Source: Microbacterium testaceum StLB037 (GTDB lineage Bacteria > Actinomycetota > Actinomycetes > Actinomycetales > Microbacteriaceae). From it: 64,000 nucleotides of DNA. Position numbers and translations under genes: made by a program. This document shows, in pieces, positions 16,899 to 24,962 of the stretch. The notes under the pieces are model-generated. The model was given only the letters and a program-made list of their open reading frames with translations, did no database searches and was not told the origin of the DNA. The first letter of the stretch is position 1; every line of letters starts with the position of its first letter. The DNA is taken from positions 1,984,001-2,048,000 of the forward strand of contig NC_015125.1 in the NCBI RefSeq assembly GCF_000202635.1. Direction: 5' to 3'.

Positions 16899-17537
16899 TC
16901 AGGCCACCGCCGCGCGCAGCACGGCCGCGGTCCGCGGGCCGACGCCGAGAGCGACGGCCTCGGCCAGCTGGGCCGCGGTGTCGACGTCGCGGCGGAGCGT
17001 CGACTCCCGCGGGACCGACAGGTCGGTGCAGCCCAGCAGCCGGTGGCGGGCCGCCGAATCGGCGCCGAACGCCGAGACCCACACCGCGCCCGGCCGGGCG
17101 GTGACGAGGGTGGAGCCGGTGCCCTCGGCATCCGGGACCAGGCCCCGCTCGACCTCGCCCGCGAGCGCCAGAGCGGCATCGAGATCGCGCGAGGCGAGGG
17201 CGGGGAGGTCGCCCAGGAGCGCCGCCCGGGGAGCGCTCACCCCCGCCGCCTCGGCCCCGAGCGCGATCGCCGCGTCGAGGCCGCGGACCTCGCCCTCGGC
17301 GAGGACGTCGACCGCGGGCCACTGCGCGACCTGCGCGCGCACCTCGGCGTCGTCGGTCACCACGAGGACGCGCCGGACGCGAGCGGTCGCGGCGACGGCG
17401 GCGATCGTGTCGAGCGCGATCGCGCGGGCCAGGGCCTCGCGGTCCGACATCACGGCGGTCAGCCGCGTCTTGCCGAGCGCGGCCGGTTTGACCGGCACGA
17501 CGACGGTCCAGCCGTCACGGATCTCGGGAGTGCTCAT
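16899..17537 (-). CDS. cofC: 2-phospho-L-lactate / phosphoenolpyruvate guanylyltransferase
   Basis: CofC (FbiD) activates 2-phospholactate or PEP with GTP for CofD in F420 synthesis. The 212-residue nucleotidyltransferase has VVVPVKPAALGKTRL near its start, the VLVVTDDAEVRAQV strand, and ALLGDLPALASRDLDAAL, the metal-binding LGDxP block. TGSTLVTARPG follows. The ATG at 17537 has CACAAT seven bases upstream (leaderless type). It lies 120 bases downstream of fgd on the same strand. Confidence 0.93.
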   Translation of the reverse strand: MSTPEIRDGWTVVVPVKPAALGKTRLTAVMSDREALARAIALDTIAAVAATARVRRVLVVTDDAEVRAQVAQWPAVDVLAEGEVRGLDAAIALGAEAAGVSAPRAALLGDLPALASRDLDAALALAGEVERGLVPDAEGTGSTLVTARPGAVWVSAFGADSAARHRLLGCTDLSVPRESTLRRDVDTAAQLAEAVALGVGPRTAAVLRAAVA

Positions 17538-17657
17538 CGCATCCATTGTGTGCCGGACTCCGGACATTCCGGGTTGGGGGTAGCGGTGTCGCGTCGGAAC
17601 ATGCAGCGTTGATCGGGTTTTCCGGAGCGCGGGACACCGCGGCTCCTCTATCCGGAC

Positions 17658-18668
17658 TCAGGCGAAGCGCTTGCGCAGGCGGGGGAGGATTTCCTCGCCG
17701 TACATGCGCAGGAACTGCTCCTGGTCGTGGCCGGGGTCGTGGAACACGAGGTGGCGGAAGCCGAGGTCGACGTACCGCGCGATGCGTTCGACGTGCTCGT
17801 CGGGGTCGGTCGACACGATGAAGCGGGATGCCGCCCGCTCGATCGGCAGCTCGTTCGCGAGGCGCTGCATCTCGATGGGGTCGTGGACGCTCATCTTCTC
17901 TTCGGCCGTGAGCGCGAGCGGGGCCCAGAAGCGCGTCTTCTCGAGCGCGGTGTCGTGGTCGGGGTGGTACGACACCTTCACCTCCATGAGGGTGTCGACG
18001 TCGTCGCGCGTACGACCGGCCTTCGACAGGCCGTCGTCGAGGGCGGGGAGGAGCTTCTCGGTGTAGAGCTCGGGATCCTTGCCGCTGGTGGTGATGTATC
18101 CCTCGGCGATACGACCGGCGAGGCGCGTGGCGGCGGGGCCGGAGGCACCGATGTAGATCGGCACCTTCTGCTCGGGGCGGTCGTAGATCGTGGCATCCTT
18201 CACCGAGTAGTAGGTGCCCTCGTAGGTGACCCGCTCGCCGGCCCAGAGCTCGTTGATGATCGTGATGGCCTCTTTGAGCCGCTGAAAGCGCTCGGGGGCC
18301 TCGGGCCACTCGAGACCCAGCGTCACTTCGTTGAGCGCCTCGCCGGTGCCGACGCCGAGGACGACGCGGCCGGGGTACATCACGCCGAGGGTCGCGAAGA
18401 CCTGGGCGATGACGCCGGGGTGGTAACGGAAGGTCGGGGTGAGCACGCTCGTGCCGATGATGACGCGTTCGGTGCGGGCGCCGAGGGCGCCGAGCCAGGG
18501 GAGGGCGTTGGGGGCGTGGCCGCCGTCGTGCATCCACGGCTGCAGGTGGTCGGAGAGGAAGACGGAGTCGAAGCCCATCTCCTCGGCCAGCACGCCGAAG
18601 TCGAGGAGCTCGTTGGGCCCGAACTGTTCGCTCGAGGCCTTGTATCCGAATCGCAGGGGAATGGTCAT
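17658..18668 (-). CDS. fgd: F420-dependent glucose-6-phosphate dehydrogenase
   Basis: FGD oxidises glucose-6-phosphate to 6-phosphogluconolactone while reducing F420, supplying F420H2. The 336-residue luciferase-like barrel starts LRFGYKASSEQFGPNELLDF and has SVFLSDHLQPWMHDGGHAPN, TPTFRYHPGVIAQ and VGTGEALNEVTLGLEWP. All are signature blocks of Fgd rather than other F420 flavin-fold enzymes. A GGAG site precedes the ATG, nine bases after the monooxygenase stop. It supports active F420 use in this strain. Confidence 0.94.
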   Translation of the reverse strand: MTIPLRFGYKASSEQFGPNELLDFGVLAEEMGFDSVFLSDHLQPWMHDGGHAPNALPWLGALGARTERVIIGTSVLTPTFRYHPGVIAQVFATLGVMYPGRVVLGVGTGEALNEVTLGLEWPEAPERFQRLKEAITIINELWAGERVTYEGTYYSVKDATIYDRPEQKVPIYIGASGPAATRLAGRIAEGYITTSGKDPELYTEKLLPALDDGLSKAGRTRDDVDTLMEVKVSYHPDHDTALEKTRFWAPLALTAEEKMSVHDPIEMQRLANELPIERAASRFIVSTDPDEHVERIARYVDLGFRHLVFHDPGHDQEQFLRMYGEEILPRLRKRFA

Positions 18669-18677
18669 CGCTGTCTC

Positions 18678-20171
18678 CTAGCCGTGCGGGTGGGTGGGGA
18701 TGGAACCGGTGACGGGGGCGCGAGCGGGTTCGAACTCCGACCCGTCGGTCCCGACGAGTCGCTCGTGGAAAGCCTGCACCGTGCCGGGCCACAGCAGGGT
18801 CAGCCGGCCCGAACGGTCGTCGACGTACCAGTTGCGGCATCCGCCGGTCAGCCAGGGCGTGGATGCCGCGGCCGCGGCGATCTCGTCCGTGTACGCCGCT
18901 TCGGCCTCGGGGCGGACGCGTAGCGTCCGGTCGGGGCGGCGATCGCGCTCCGCGAGCGCGCGGACGACGTACGCGGCCTGCTCCTCGGCCATGAGGACGG
19001 CCGAGTTGTGGCCGAGGCTCGCGTTCGGACCGTTGAGGACGAAGAGATTCGGGAAGCCCGCCACGACGGTCGAGCCGAACGAGGTCATGCCCTCGGACCA
19101 GTGCTCGGCGAGGGTGCGCTCGTCGCCGCGCACGAGGTCGGCGTAGGGCTGCTCGGTCGAGGCGAAGCCCGTCGCGAGGACGAGGATGTCGGCCTCGTAC
19201 CGCTCGCCGCTCGCCGCCGTGAGGGTGGACCCCTCGACGGCGGTCAGGGCCGTGGGCTCGAGGGTCACGGCATCCGACGCCACGGCGGGGTAGAACGCGT
19301 CCGAGAGCAGCACGCGCTTGCAGCCGAAGGCGTAGTCGGGGGTGAGGGCGGCGCGCAGCGCGGGGTCGGACACCTGGGCGTGCAGGTGCGCGAGGGCCGC
19401 GGCGCGGGCGGTGGCGGATGCCGCGGCGTCGCCGGAGCGAGAGGCGAAGCGGGCTTCCCCCTCGGCGTAGAGCTCCGCGCGGAGGCGCGCGAGGTCGCCG
19501 GGGCTGTCGGCGAGACGCTCGCGCTCCGCGAGGGGGATCTCGCCCCCTCCGCGCGGGACGATCCAGGCCGGCGTGCGCTGGAAGAGCGTCACGTGCGCGG
19601 CACGTCGGGCGAGCTCGGGGACGAGCTGGACGGCGCTCGCGCCGGTGCCCACGACGGCCACGCGTTTGCCGGTGAGGTCGACGTCGTGGTCCCAGCGGGC
19701 GGAGTGGAACAGGGGGCCCTCGAACGACTCGAGCCCGGCGATCGCGGGCACGTGCGGCTCGGTCAGGCGACCGCAGGCGAGGACGAGCGAGCGGGCCGCG
19801 AGGGGTTCGGCGCCGGTGTCGATCCGCCAGACCGCCTCGGCGGCATCCCACTCCGCGCCGAGCATCGGCGTGCGCAGCCGCAGGCGGTCGCCGAGGCCCT
19901 CGCGCGTCGCGACGTCTCGCAGGTACGCGTGGATCTCGCCTCCCGGGGCGAACGTGCGTGACCAGTGCGCATTCGGATGCGCGGAGAGGCTGTAGAGGTG
20001 CGCGGGGACGTCGCACGCGACGCCCGGGTACGTGTTGTCGCGCCAGGTGCCGCCGACGTCATCCGCGCGCTCGAGGACGACGAGGTCGTCGCGGCCCGCT
20101 CGGCGCAGGGCGCCCGCCATGGCGAGGCCGGCGAAACCGGCACCGACGATCGCCACGTCGATGGTCCTCAC
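18678..20171 (-). CDS. Flavin monooxygenase of the Baeyer-Villiger type
   Basis: The 497 residues include an N-terminal FAD motif (VAIVGAGFAGLAMAGALRRA) and the Baeyer-Villiger fingerprint FEGPLFHSARWD (FxGxxxHxxxWD) near residue 155. An NADPH Rossmann motif, VAVVGTGASAVQLVPELA, follows. Such enzymes insert oxygen next to ketones or oxidise heteroatoms; the substrate cannot be read from sequence. The GTG start overlaps the fbiC stop (GTGA) and fgd follows after nine bases, so it is cotranscribed with F420 genes although the family uses FAD and NADPH. Confidence 0.88.
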   Translation of the reverse strand: MRTIDVAIVGAGFAGLAMAGALRRAGRDDLVVLERADDVGGTWRDNTYPGVACDVPAHLYSLSAHPNAHWSRTFAPGGEIHAYLRDVATREGLGDRLRLRTPMLGAEWDAAEAVWRIDTGAEPLAARSLVLACGRLTEPHVPAIAGLESFEGPLFHSARWDHDVDLTGKRVAVVGTGASAVQLVPELARRAAHVTLFQRTPAWIVPRGGGEIPLAERERLADSPGDLARLRAELYAEGEARFASRSGDAAASATARAAALAHLHAQVSDPALRAALTPDYAFGCKRVLLSDAFYPAVASDAVTLEPTALTAVEGSTLTAASGERYEADILVLATGFASTEQPYADLVRGDERTLAEHWSEGMTSFGSTVVAGFPNLFVLNGPNASLGHNSAVLMAEEQAAYVVRALAERDRRPDRTLRVRPEAEAAYTDEIAAAAASTPWLTGGCRNWYVDDRSGRLTLLWPGTVQAFHERLVGTDGSEFEPARAPVTGSIPTHPHG

Positions 20172-22648
20172 CTGCGGGCCCCGTTTCCGAGTGCTGCGGT
20201 TCCGGGCGCGACGGCTCCGGGCGCGACGTTCCCGGGTGCTGCGGTACCGGGCGCGACGTGTCCGCCCGCGACCCGGTAGTCGGTCGTCCGCCGGCGGAAC
20301 GGACGCATGAGGCTCCGGGCCAGGCGCTCGGCGGCCGCGACAGGGAGCTCGAGACCCTGTTCGATGCCCGTGTCGGGGAGCACGCGTCCGTCGTAGAGCG
20401 TGCCGCCGAGGTCGTCTCCGCCCGCGCGCAGGAGGACGGCGGCGGCGTCACGGCCCACGCGCGTCCACGGGATCTGCACGTGCGGGATGCTGCCCGACAA
20501 GAGTAGGCGCGATACGGCGACCATCGCGCGGTGCTCGTCGAGGGGACTGCGTCCCGCGACCAGGGGGACGTCGCCGCCGGGCAGCGGGATGGGCACGAAC
20601 TCGGCGAAGCCGCGGGTGTCGGCTTGGATCTCGCGCAGGCGGCGCAGGTGGGCGACGCGCTCTTCGGCCGTCTCGACGTGTCCGTAGAAGAGCACCGAGG
20701 TCGAGCGGAACCCCGCCCGGTGCGCCGCGGTGATGCCCTCGACCCAGCGATCGATGTCGAGGTCGCCCGGCGCGACGAGAGCGCGCACCCGCTCGCTGAG
20801 GATCTTCACGCCCGTACCCGGCACGGTGTCGACGCCCGCTTCGCGCAGCGCGGCGAGGGCACCGGCGAGTCCGAGTCCGCCGCGGTCCGCGAGATCGCGC
20901 ACGTCCGCGGGACGGTAGGCGTGGACATGGATGCCGGGAGCCCCGCGCTTCACGGCCCCCACGAGGTCGAGGTAGCCCGACGGGTCTTCATCGGAGCGGA
21001 GGGTGCCCTGGATGCAGATCTCGGTGGCGCCGAGGTCGGCCGCGTCGGCGGCGATCGCGGCGGCGTCGTCGAGATCGAACTCGCCCGTTCCCGCGCGGCC
21101 GGTGCGCCGGAATCCCGTCGAGGTGAGGTTGCGGTTCTGCACCAGGGTGATGGGTTCGCCCACGGTGTAGCGGCGCGCGTCGTCGGCGGTCGCGGTGAGG
21201 GCGTCGAGCTCGGTGCCGGTGGCGCGGAGCAGGCGGGTCCAGTCCGCGTCGTCGAGAGCGAGGGGATCGGATGCCGCCCGCTCCGCGAGCCGCTTCACCC
21301 CGGGGTCTCTGCCTTCGGCGTGACGAGCGGAGGAGGAGGGACGAGCGGAGGACGGGAGATCGGCGGAGGATCCTCCCTCCGTCCCTGCCCCTCCCTCTGC
21401 CGCGGCGCGCGGGATCACATCGGCCGCGAGCCCCTCGGCATCCGCCAGCGCGTGCACGGGCGCGTGAAGGGCCGGGTCGATCCAGCGCGCGGCATCCTGG
21501 ACGAACTCGGGATGCGCGGTGAGGCGCTCGCGGAGCGTGTAGCCGTGGGCCGCCGTCTGCGCGGCGAGGTCGTCGATCTGCGGCCAGGGGCGCTCGGGGT
21601 TCACGTGGTCGGCGGTGAGCGGAGAGACCCCGCCCCAGTCGTCGATGCCAGCCGCGATCAGGGCACCGAGTTCGCGCGGATCGGACAGGTTCGGCGGCAC
21701 CTGGATGCGCATGTCGGCACCGAAGACCAGTCGCGCCGTCGCGACGGCGGCGAGATACTCGGCCAGGTCGGCGTCGGGCGCGCCCTGCATGGCCGTGCGG
21801 GGCTTCGCGCGGAAGTTCTGCACGATGATCTCTTGCACGTGCCCGTGGCGGTCGTCGAGCTCGCGCAGGGCGACGAGCGACTCCGCGCGGTCGCGCACCG
21901 TCTCGCCGATGCCCACGAGGATGCCGGTCGTGAACGGGATGCCGGCGGCCCCGGCGTCGCCGATCACCTTCAGGCGCAGCGCGGGGTCTTTGTCGGGGGA
22001 GCCGAAGTGGACCTGTCCCGGCTCCTCGTACAGGCGCCGGGACGTGGTCTCGAGCATCATGCCCATGGACGGCGAGACCGGGCGCAGCGCCTCGAGCTCG
22101 TCGGGGTGCATGACGCCGGGGTTGGCGTGCGCGAGCATGCCCGTCTCGGCCGTGATGAGCCGCGCGATGTGGGCGACGTAGTCGATCGTGGAGGCGAAAC
22201 CGTGCTCGTCGAGCCACACGCGCGCCTCGGGCCAGCGCTCTTCGGGCCGGTCGCCGAGGGTGAGCAGCGCCTCTTTGCAGCCGAGCGCCTGGCCCTGGCG
22301 CACGACCGTGAGCACCTGTTCGGGACTCATGTAGGTGGGCTTGCGCAACAGGCTGAGCTGGCCCGGCGTGTCGACGAAGACGCAGTAGTGGCACCGGTCT
22401 CGGCAGAGGGTGGTGAGCGGGACGAAGACCTTGCGGGAGTACGTCAGAACCGCGGGACGGCCCGCGCGGGCCAGGCCCTCGTCGCGGAGGGCCCCGGCGA
22501 CGCGAAACAGGTCGTCGAGCGGGGCGTGCAGAAGCTGCTCGGTCTCGTCGACGTCCGGTCGGTGACCGGCGCTGACGCGCGCGAGAAGATCGTCGATCGA
22601 TGCGCCTCGGGCCGGTGCGACTCGCGGCGCCACACTGCCCGTACTCAT
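20168..22648 (-). CDS. fbiC: FbiC-like FO synthase with a degenerate CofH half
   Basis: FbiC fuses CofG and CofH, two radical-SAM enzymes that make the deazaflavin FO. In this 826-residue protein the CofG half is normal: the cluster motif CRDRCHYC is at residues 82-89, followed by EALLTLGDRPEERWPEA and VSPSMGMMLETTSRRL. A low-complexity linker (about 410-445) leads to the CofH half. Where CofH should have NVCYxxCxFCAF after NRN (residue 505), it reads LTSTGFRRTGRAGTGEF, about 11 residues shorter and without cysteine. The rest (GATEICIQG, VDTVPGTGVKIL, FYGHVET, GDDLGGTL) is kept. The C-terminus has a VAPGT-type repeat tail. TAGCCT stands six bases before the ATG. Confidence 0.9.
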   Translation of the reverse strand: MSTGSVAPRVAPARGASIDDLLARVSAGHRPDVDETEQLLHAPLDDLFRVAGALRDEGLARAGRPAVLTYSRKVFVPLTTLCRDRCHYCVFVDTPGQLSLLRKPTYMSPEQVLTVVRQGQALGCKEALLTLGDRPEERWPEARVWLDEHGFASTIDYVAHIARLITAETGMLAHANPGVMHPDELEALRPVSPSMGMMLETTSRRLYEEPGQVHFGSPDKDPALRLKVIGDAGAAGIPFTTGILVGIGETVRDRAESLVALRELDDRHGHVQEIIVQNFRAKPRTAMQGAPDADLAEYLAAVATARLVFGADMRIQVPPNLSDPRELGALIAAGIDDWGGVSPLTADHVNPERPWPQIDDLAAQTAAHGYTLRERLTAHPEFVQDAARWIDPALHAPVHALADAEGLAADVIPRAAAEGGAGTEGGSSADLPSSARPSSSARHAEGRDPGVKRLAERAASDPLALDDADWTRLLRATGTELDALTATADDARRYTVGEPITLVQNRNLTSTGFRRTGRAGTGEFDLDDAAAIAADAADLGATEICIQGTLRSDEDPSGYLDLVGAVKRGAPGIHVHAYRPADVRDLADRGGLGLAGALAALREAGVDTVPGTGVKILSERVRALVAPGDLDIDRWVEGITAAHRAGFRSTSVLFYGHVETAEERVAHLRRLREIQADTRGFAEFVPIPLPGGDVPLVAGRSPLDEHRAMVAVSRLLLSGSIPHVQIPWTRVGRDAAAVLLRAGGDDLGGTLYDGRVLPDTGIEQGLELPVAAAERLARSLMRPFRRRTTDYRVAGGHVAPGTAAPGNVAPGAVAPGTAALGNGARR
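20200..20275 (-). repeat. 15-base in-frame repeats at the fbiC 3' end
   Basis: Four to five imperfect units of a 15-base sequence (GTCGCGCCCGGAGCC type) encode AAPG/VAPG pentapeptides that form a C-terminal extension of FbiC. Such a tail is not part of the conserved enzyme. Confidence 0.65.
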
Positions 22649-22654
22649 CGCTCC

Positions 22655-22660
22655 AGGCTA
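22655..22660 (-). promoter_or_regulatory. Leaderless -10 box of fbiC
   Basis: TAGCCT, six bases (GGAGCG), then the ATG of fbiC. The whole fbiC-monooxygenase-fgd operon would be transcribed from here. Confidence 0.6.
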
Positions 22661-22757
22661 TCCCTCGCCTCCGACATCCGGGCCGGGTTCGCGATCGTTG
22701 CCGTCTCGTGAGGGTCGTGCCCGGTGGGGATCCGCGAGGGCTGGCAGGATGGATGCC

Positions 22758-23147
22758 ATGGTGACCCTGCTGCTCGACTCGACGCAGCTCGAGGTCGTGC
22801 TGTCGCCGACCGAGCGCGCGCTCTCCTTCCGCAAGAACAACATCGTCGTCCCGCGCGAGCACATCGACCGCGTCCAGTTGACCGACGACGCGTGGACGTG
22901 GCTCCGCGGCGTCCCGAACCCCGGGATCAACCTCCCGGTGGCGGTCGGGGCGGGGACGTGGAAGTCCGCGGGCGGAAACGACTTCGTCATCATCCGGGGT
23001 CGGAAGCCCAGTGTGGTGATCGACCTGACGGGTCACGACGAGTTCGAGCGGCTCGTGCTCACGACCAAGCACGGCGTGGCGTTGCTCAAGGCGCTGCGCC
23101 TGGATGTGGCATCCGAGCCCGAAGACGTGGCCGACATCGTCGCCTGA
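22758..23147 (+). CDS. Small conserved hypothetical protein
   Basis: The protein has 129 residues and no signal or membrane segment. It contains alternating beta-like stretches (LEVVLSPTERALSFRKNNIV, DFVIIRGRKPSVVIDL) that could form a compact PH-like barrel, though this fold is only a guess. The ATG at 22758 is preferred: CAGGAT lies seven bases upstream (CAGGAT, GGATGCC, ATG). It is monocistronic, divergent from fbiC, and ends at a hairpin element. Confidence 0.65.
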   Translation: MVTLLLDSTQLEVVLSPTERALSFRKNNIVVPREHIDRVQLTDDAWTWLRGVPNPGINLPVAVGAGTWKSAGGNDFVIIRGRKPSVVIDLTGHDEFERLVLTTKHGVALLKALRLDVASEPEDVADIVA

Positions 23148-23171
23148 CATCCCGCGGGTCGCCGTTACCGG

Positions 23172-23232
23172 GTTGAGTGTCCACAACACCCGGACGATTT
23201 TCTGAGACGTCCGGGTTTCTTGGACACTCAAC
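23172..23232. repeat. Palindromic intergenic element, copy 1 (GTTGAGTGTCCA family)
   Basis: A 61-base element with 24-base arms (outer GTTGAGTGTCCA / TGGACACTCAAC, inner CCCGGAC / GTCCGGG, a few mismatches in the middle) and a 13-base loop containing TTTTC. A second copy lies at 40434-40493. Both sit between convergent genes, so a bidirectional terminator or REP-type role is likely. Confidence 0.85.
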
Positions 23233-23273
23233 GACCACTCAACGACGTGACGGCCCACCGCGGAGAAACGCGC

Positions 23274-24092
23274 TCAGGACGTGAACGAGGCCACCGTGTC
23301 CCACGCGAGCTTCACGATGAGGATCGACAGGGTCACGAGGAAGACGATCCGCACGAAACCGCTGCCGCGGCGGGTCGCCATGTGCGCGCCGATGAACCCG
23401 CCCGTGACGTTCATCACGGCCATGGCGAGGCCCAGGACGACGAGGATCTCGCCGTGCACGCCGTAGACCGCGAGAGCGGCGAGGTTCGTGGTGAGGTTGG
23501 CGATCTTGGCGTTGACGCTCGCCTGGAGGAACCCGTAGCCGAGGACGCTCACGATGAGGATCACGAAGAACGACCCCGTGCCCGGCCCCAGGATGCCGTC
23601 GTAGAAGCCGACCGCGAGACCGATCGCCGCCGCCCGCCAGGCGATGGCGGTCGGCGCGCTGTACCGGGGCTCGTGCTCGAGGCCCATCTTGGGCTTCAGG
23701 AGCGTGTAGAGCGCCACGGCGATCACGGCCACCAGAACGATCGGTGTCAGCACCTCGCGCGCGATGTAGCGGGAGAGGGCGGCGCCGACCGTGGAACCGG
23801 CGTACGCGCCGACGACAAGGGGGAGCAGCAGCACGAGCTGCACCCTGATCTTGCGCAGGTACACCCAACTGGCCGAGAGCGTGCCGAAGAACGACGAGAG
23901 CTTGTTGGTGCCGAGGATGAACGGTGTCGCGACGTCTTTCGGGACCCCGACGACCAGGGCCGGCAGCTGGATCAGCCCGCCGCCGCCGACGACCGCGTCG
24001 ACCCAGCCGGCCACGCCCGCGGCGATGAGCAGGACGACGAGCGCGGCCACCGAGACGGGGAGCCACTCGGCGATCACCGGTCCATCGAGCAC
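23274..24092 (-). CDS. TauE/SafE family sulfite/anion permease
   Basis: The integral membrane protein has 272 residues and about eight hydrophobic segments. It has the two repeated TauE motifs: AGWVDAVVGGGGLIQLP near residue 30 and GFYDGILGPGTGSFFVI near residue 165. The family exports sulfite, sulfoacetate or related anions, but the substrate here is unknown. The start is a GTG at 24092. It is monocistronic and convergent with the gene at 22758. Confidence 0.9.
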   Translation of the reverse strand: MLDGPVIAEWLPVSVAALVVLLIAAGVAGWVDAVVGGGGLIQLPALVVGVPKDVATPFILGTNKLSSFFGTLSASWVYLRKIRVQLVLLLPLVVGAYAGSTVGAALSRYIAREVLTPIVLVAVIAVALYTLLKPKMGLEHEPRYSAPTAIAWRAAAIGLAVGFYDGILGPGTGSFFVILIVSVLGYGFLQASVNAKIANLTTNLAALAVYGVHGEILVVLGLAMAVMNVTGGFIGAHMATRRGSGFVRIVFLVTLSILIVKLAWDTVASFTS

Positions 24093-24146
24093 GGTTGATT
24101 CTCACCGACGCGGTCGGCGGCGCCAAATGCGCTGAGCGCGCGGACC

Positions 24147-24962
24147 TCAGTCGATGTCGCGACGCCAGGTCGTGAAGAGGCCGATCACGAGGAAGACCAC
24201 CGCGTACGCCAGCAGCACCAGACCGCCGACCCACCAGTCCAGCGAACCCGAGCCGCCGGCCGACATCGCGCCGAAGATCGTCTTTCCCACGAGCGCGTCG
24301 CTCGCGGCGCTGGGGAACCACTTCACGACGTCGCTGAAGCCCGAGACGAGCCCGCCCAGGGTGCGCACGATCGGCTCGATGAAGAGAGTGACGGCGAGGA
24401 CGATGACGATCGCGGCGACCTGGTTGCGCACCACGGTGCCGACGCCGATCCCGACCACGGCCCACAGCGCGAACGCGAGCAGCATCCGTCCGATGAGCGT
24501 CCAGGTGTCGGACGAGCCGAGTTCGGGGTCGACGCCGAAGATGCTCAGGACACCGGCGCCCGCGGCGACCGCGGCGGCGGATCCGAGGATGCCGTAGAGC
24601 AGGCCGACCACGATCCCCACGAAGAACTTCCCCCCGAGGACGACCCCGCGACGCGGGGTGGCGAGGAACGTCGGGGTGAGCGTCTTGTGGCGGAACTCGG
24701 TCGTCACCATGAGGGTGCCGACCAGCAGCGGGAAGACGTAGCCGACTCCGCTCGCGGAGCTGTAGACGAGACCCGCGAGCCCGTCGGTCTGCGGGGTGGG
24801 CCCGCTGCCCGTGAGCCGGCCGGAGGCGACACCGCCGAAGACGAGGGCAAGCACCCCGGCGGTGAAGGCGACGTAGACCACGAGCACGATCGCGAGCACC
24901 CACCACCCGGCGGTGGAGAACTGCTTGGTGTACTCGGAACGCGTGACGGCGACGAGGCTCAT
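24147..24962 (-). CDS. ABC exporter permease (ABC-2 type)
   Basis: The 271-residue membrane protein has about six transmembrane segments. It starts MSLVAVTRSEYTKQFSTAGW and has the LVTTEFRHKTLTPTFLATPR-type loop (TTEFRHKTL) characteristic of permeases paired with CcmA-like ATPases. It forms a two-gene exporter with the upstream ATPase, whose stop overlaps its start (ATGA). The substrate is unknown; related systems move antibiotics or membrane components. Confidence 0.88.
   Translation of the reverse strand: MSLVAVTRSEYTKQFSTAGWWVLAIVLVVYVAFTAGVLALVFGGVASGRLTGSGPTPQTDGLAGLVYSSASGVGYVFPLLVGTLMVTTEFRHKTLTPTFLATPRRGVVLGGKFFVGIVVGLLYGILGSAAAVAAGAGVLSIFGVDPELGSSDTWTLIGRMLLAFALWAVVGIGVGTVVRNQVAAIVIVLAVTLFIEPIVRTLGGLVSGFSDVVKWFPSAASDALVGKTIFGAMSAGGSGSLDWWVGGLVLLAYAVVFLVIGLFTTWRRDID

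Noticed and set aside
20168..22648. fbiC as a frameshifted pseudogene
   Set aside because: The frame is open end to end and conserved blocks flank the missing motif in the same frame, so a clean in-frame loss is more likely than decay.
20531..22711. Long + strand frame opposite fbiC
   Set aside because: It has no recognisable domain, and fbiC on the other strand has many conserved motifs.
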